From Saprospiraceae bacterium (GTDB lineage Bacteria; Bacteroidota; Bacteroidia; Chitinophagales; Saprospiraceae), in NCBI GenBank assembly GCA_023300835.1, contig JALZVB010000072.1:1-15113 (forward strand): a DNA stretch of 15,113 nucleotides, given 5' to 3'. Positions 14,323-15,113 of the stretch are shown one piece after another. Position 1 is the first letter of the stretch; every line of letters starts with the position of its first letter. The position numbers and the translations under genes are program-made. The notes under the pieces were generated by a model. That model saw nothing but the letters and a program-made list of their open reading frames with translations. It was not told the origin of the DNA and ran no database searches.

Positions 14323-15113
14323 ATGGACTCTAAAATAAATGTTGCTATACTATTCGGAGGTCGTTCACCAGAACATCAGATCTCCCTGCTTTCTGCTCAG
14401 AATGTATACAAGTCATTAGATAAATCTAAGTACAATCCCATACTTATAGGAATAGATAAGCAAGGTCAATGGCACTACAATTCTGATTCAATGGCTTTGT
14501 TGAATGCAGACGATCCATCATTAATCAAGATGGCAGACTTCCATAACCCTGTGTTATTATCACAGAATGCTGATGTCAGGAAATTAATATCCCTAGATGC
14601 TCATGATGAGATAGCCCGTATAGATGTGATCTTTCCCGTGTTGCATGGGACATTTGGAGAAGATGGATCTGTACAAGGTTTTGCCAAACTCGCTAATATA
14701 GCTTGTGTAGGTTGCGGAATTCTCGGATCATCTGTAGGAATGGATAAAGATATAATGAAGCGTATTTTACGTGATTCAAATATTGGCGTCGCAGGCTGGA
14801 AGCTGGTAAGAAATTCGACGGAGGGAATAGATTACGCAGATGTTGTATCTGAACTAGGCAATGACCTTTTTATAAAACCAGCTAATCTCGGTTCTTCAGT
14901 AGGTGTATCTCATACTAAAACAGAAGCCGATTTTTATAAAGCGCTGGAAGAAGCTTTGGCTTTTGATCCTAAAGTTATCATAGAAGAGAAGATTGTTGGA
15001 AGAGAAATAGAAGTAGCTGTGCTCGGAAATGAGACTCCTATAGCTTCTATTCCAGGAGAGATAGAACCTACAACTGAGTTTTATTCTTTTGAAAGTAAGT
15101 ATCTAGATGAAAG
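14323..15113 (+). CDS. ddl: D-alanine--D-alanine ligase, 3' end beyond the window
   Basis: The first 263 codons are present and the frame runs off the right edge. The protein makes D-Ala-D-Ala for peptidoglycan in the cytoplasm, using ATP. Visible Ddl features are 'ILFGGRSPEHQISLLSA' (residues 9-25, with the substrate-binding Glu of the SPEH motif), 'FPVLHGTFGEDGSVQG' (with the invariant HG.FGEDG), 'CVGCGILGSSVGMDK', the ATP-grasp 'LFIKPANLGSSVGVS', 'VIIEEKIVGREIEVAVLG', and 'PGEI'. The omega-loop 'FYSFESKY' retains Tyr260 at the position that distinguishes D-Ala ligases from VanA-type D-lactate ligases. The start is ATG 14323, 28 bp after the preceding terminator, with no clear ribosome binding site. 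Its promoter must overlap the RRM terminator region or lie upstream of it. Confidence 0.96.
   Translation, partial: MDSKINVAILFGGRSPEHQISLLSAQNVYKSLDKSKYNPILIGIDKQGQWHYNSDSMALLNADDPSLIKMADFHNPVLLSQNADVRKLISLDAHDEIARIDVIFPVLHGTFGEDGSVQGFAKLANIACVGCGILGSSVGMDKDIMKRILRDSNIGVAGWKLVRNSTEGIDYADVVSELGNDLFIKPANLGSSVGVSHTKTEADFYKALEEALAFDPKVIIEEKIVGREIEVAVLGNETPIASIPGEIEPTTEFYSFESKYLDE

Noticed and set aside
14078..14338. Plus-strand ORF overlapping the RRM gene and its terminator
   Set aside because: It is out of frame with an unmistakable RRM protein and runs through a strong terminator; its Ala/Val-rich part is the frame-shifted Gly repeat.

Overview
The window looks like a chromosomal segment of a low-GC, free-living Bacteroidota, probably marine and close to Saprospirales or Flavobacteriales. 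The evidence is a pair of proteins with type IX secretion (T9SS) type A C-terminal sorting domains, the DUF7619-like 'DPNDK' surface-protein domain, weak or absent Shine-Dalgarno sequences at most starts, a TAnnTTTG-type promoter element, and a VTC-domain plus DUF4956 gene pair. I see no IS element, CRISPR array, rRNA or tRNA. The sequence alone does not settle the genus.

Layout. Positions 1-1371 hold a MarC-family membrane protein (minus strand) diverging from an Lrp/AsnC regulator (plus). A good palindrome lies in the gap between them. Positions 1636-5380 hold an apparent four-gene operon: a large T9SS-sorted surface protein followed by three paralogous exported proteins. Each paralog has an N-terminal beta domain, 14-16 uninterrupted Gly-X-Y collagen-like triplets, and a shared C-terminal 'DDG...DG...W.xL' tail. 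The operon has a structured leader and ends in a strong intrinsic terminator. Positions 5381-6772 hold a gene-poor stretch and an unrecognised minus-strand lipoprotein. The gene-poor stretch carries a second copy of a 29-bp box that also lies upstream of the operon. Positions 6773-11023 hold a 1126-residue exported glycoside-hydrolase-like protein and, 45 bp downstream, a small galactose-binding-like protein with a T9SS sorting domain. After another gene-poor stretch, 11388-12739 encodes a VTC/polyphosphate-polymerase-like protein overlapping a DUF4956 membrane protein by 4 bp. Positions 12824-13711 hold a Fur-family (probably Zur) repressor diverging from a MerC-like membrane protein, with two near-identical 17-bp operator-like palindromes between them. 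Positions 13924-14294 hold a glycine-rich RRM RNA-binding protein with its own terminator. The window ends inside ddl (D-alanine--D-alanine ligase).

How the parts work together. The collagen operon is the least ordinary region. A surface-anchored or released T9SS protein is apparently co-expressed with three small collagen-like proteins that have signal peptides but no T9SS sorting domain, so a multi-subunit extracellular fibre or coat is plausible (inference). The glycoside-hydrolase-like gene and the sorting-domain gene may form a polysaccharide-binding and -cleaving pair. The Fur/MerC pair looks like a metal-responsive module, with operators overlapping both elements of the predicted merC promoter.
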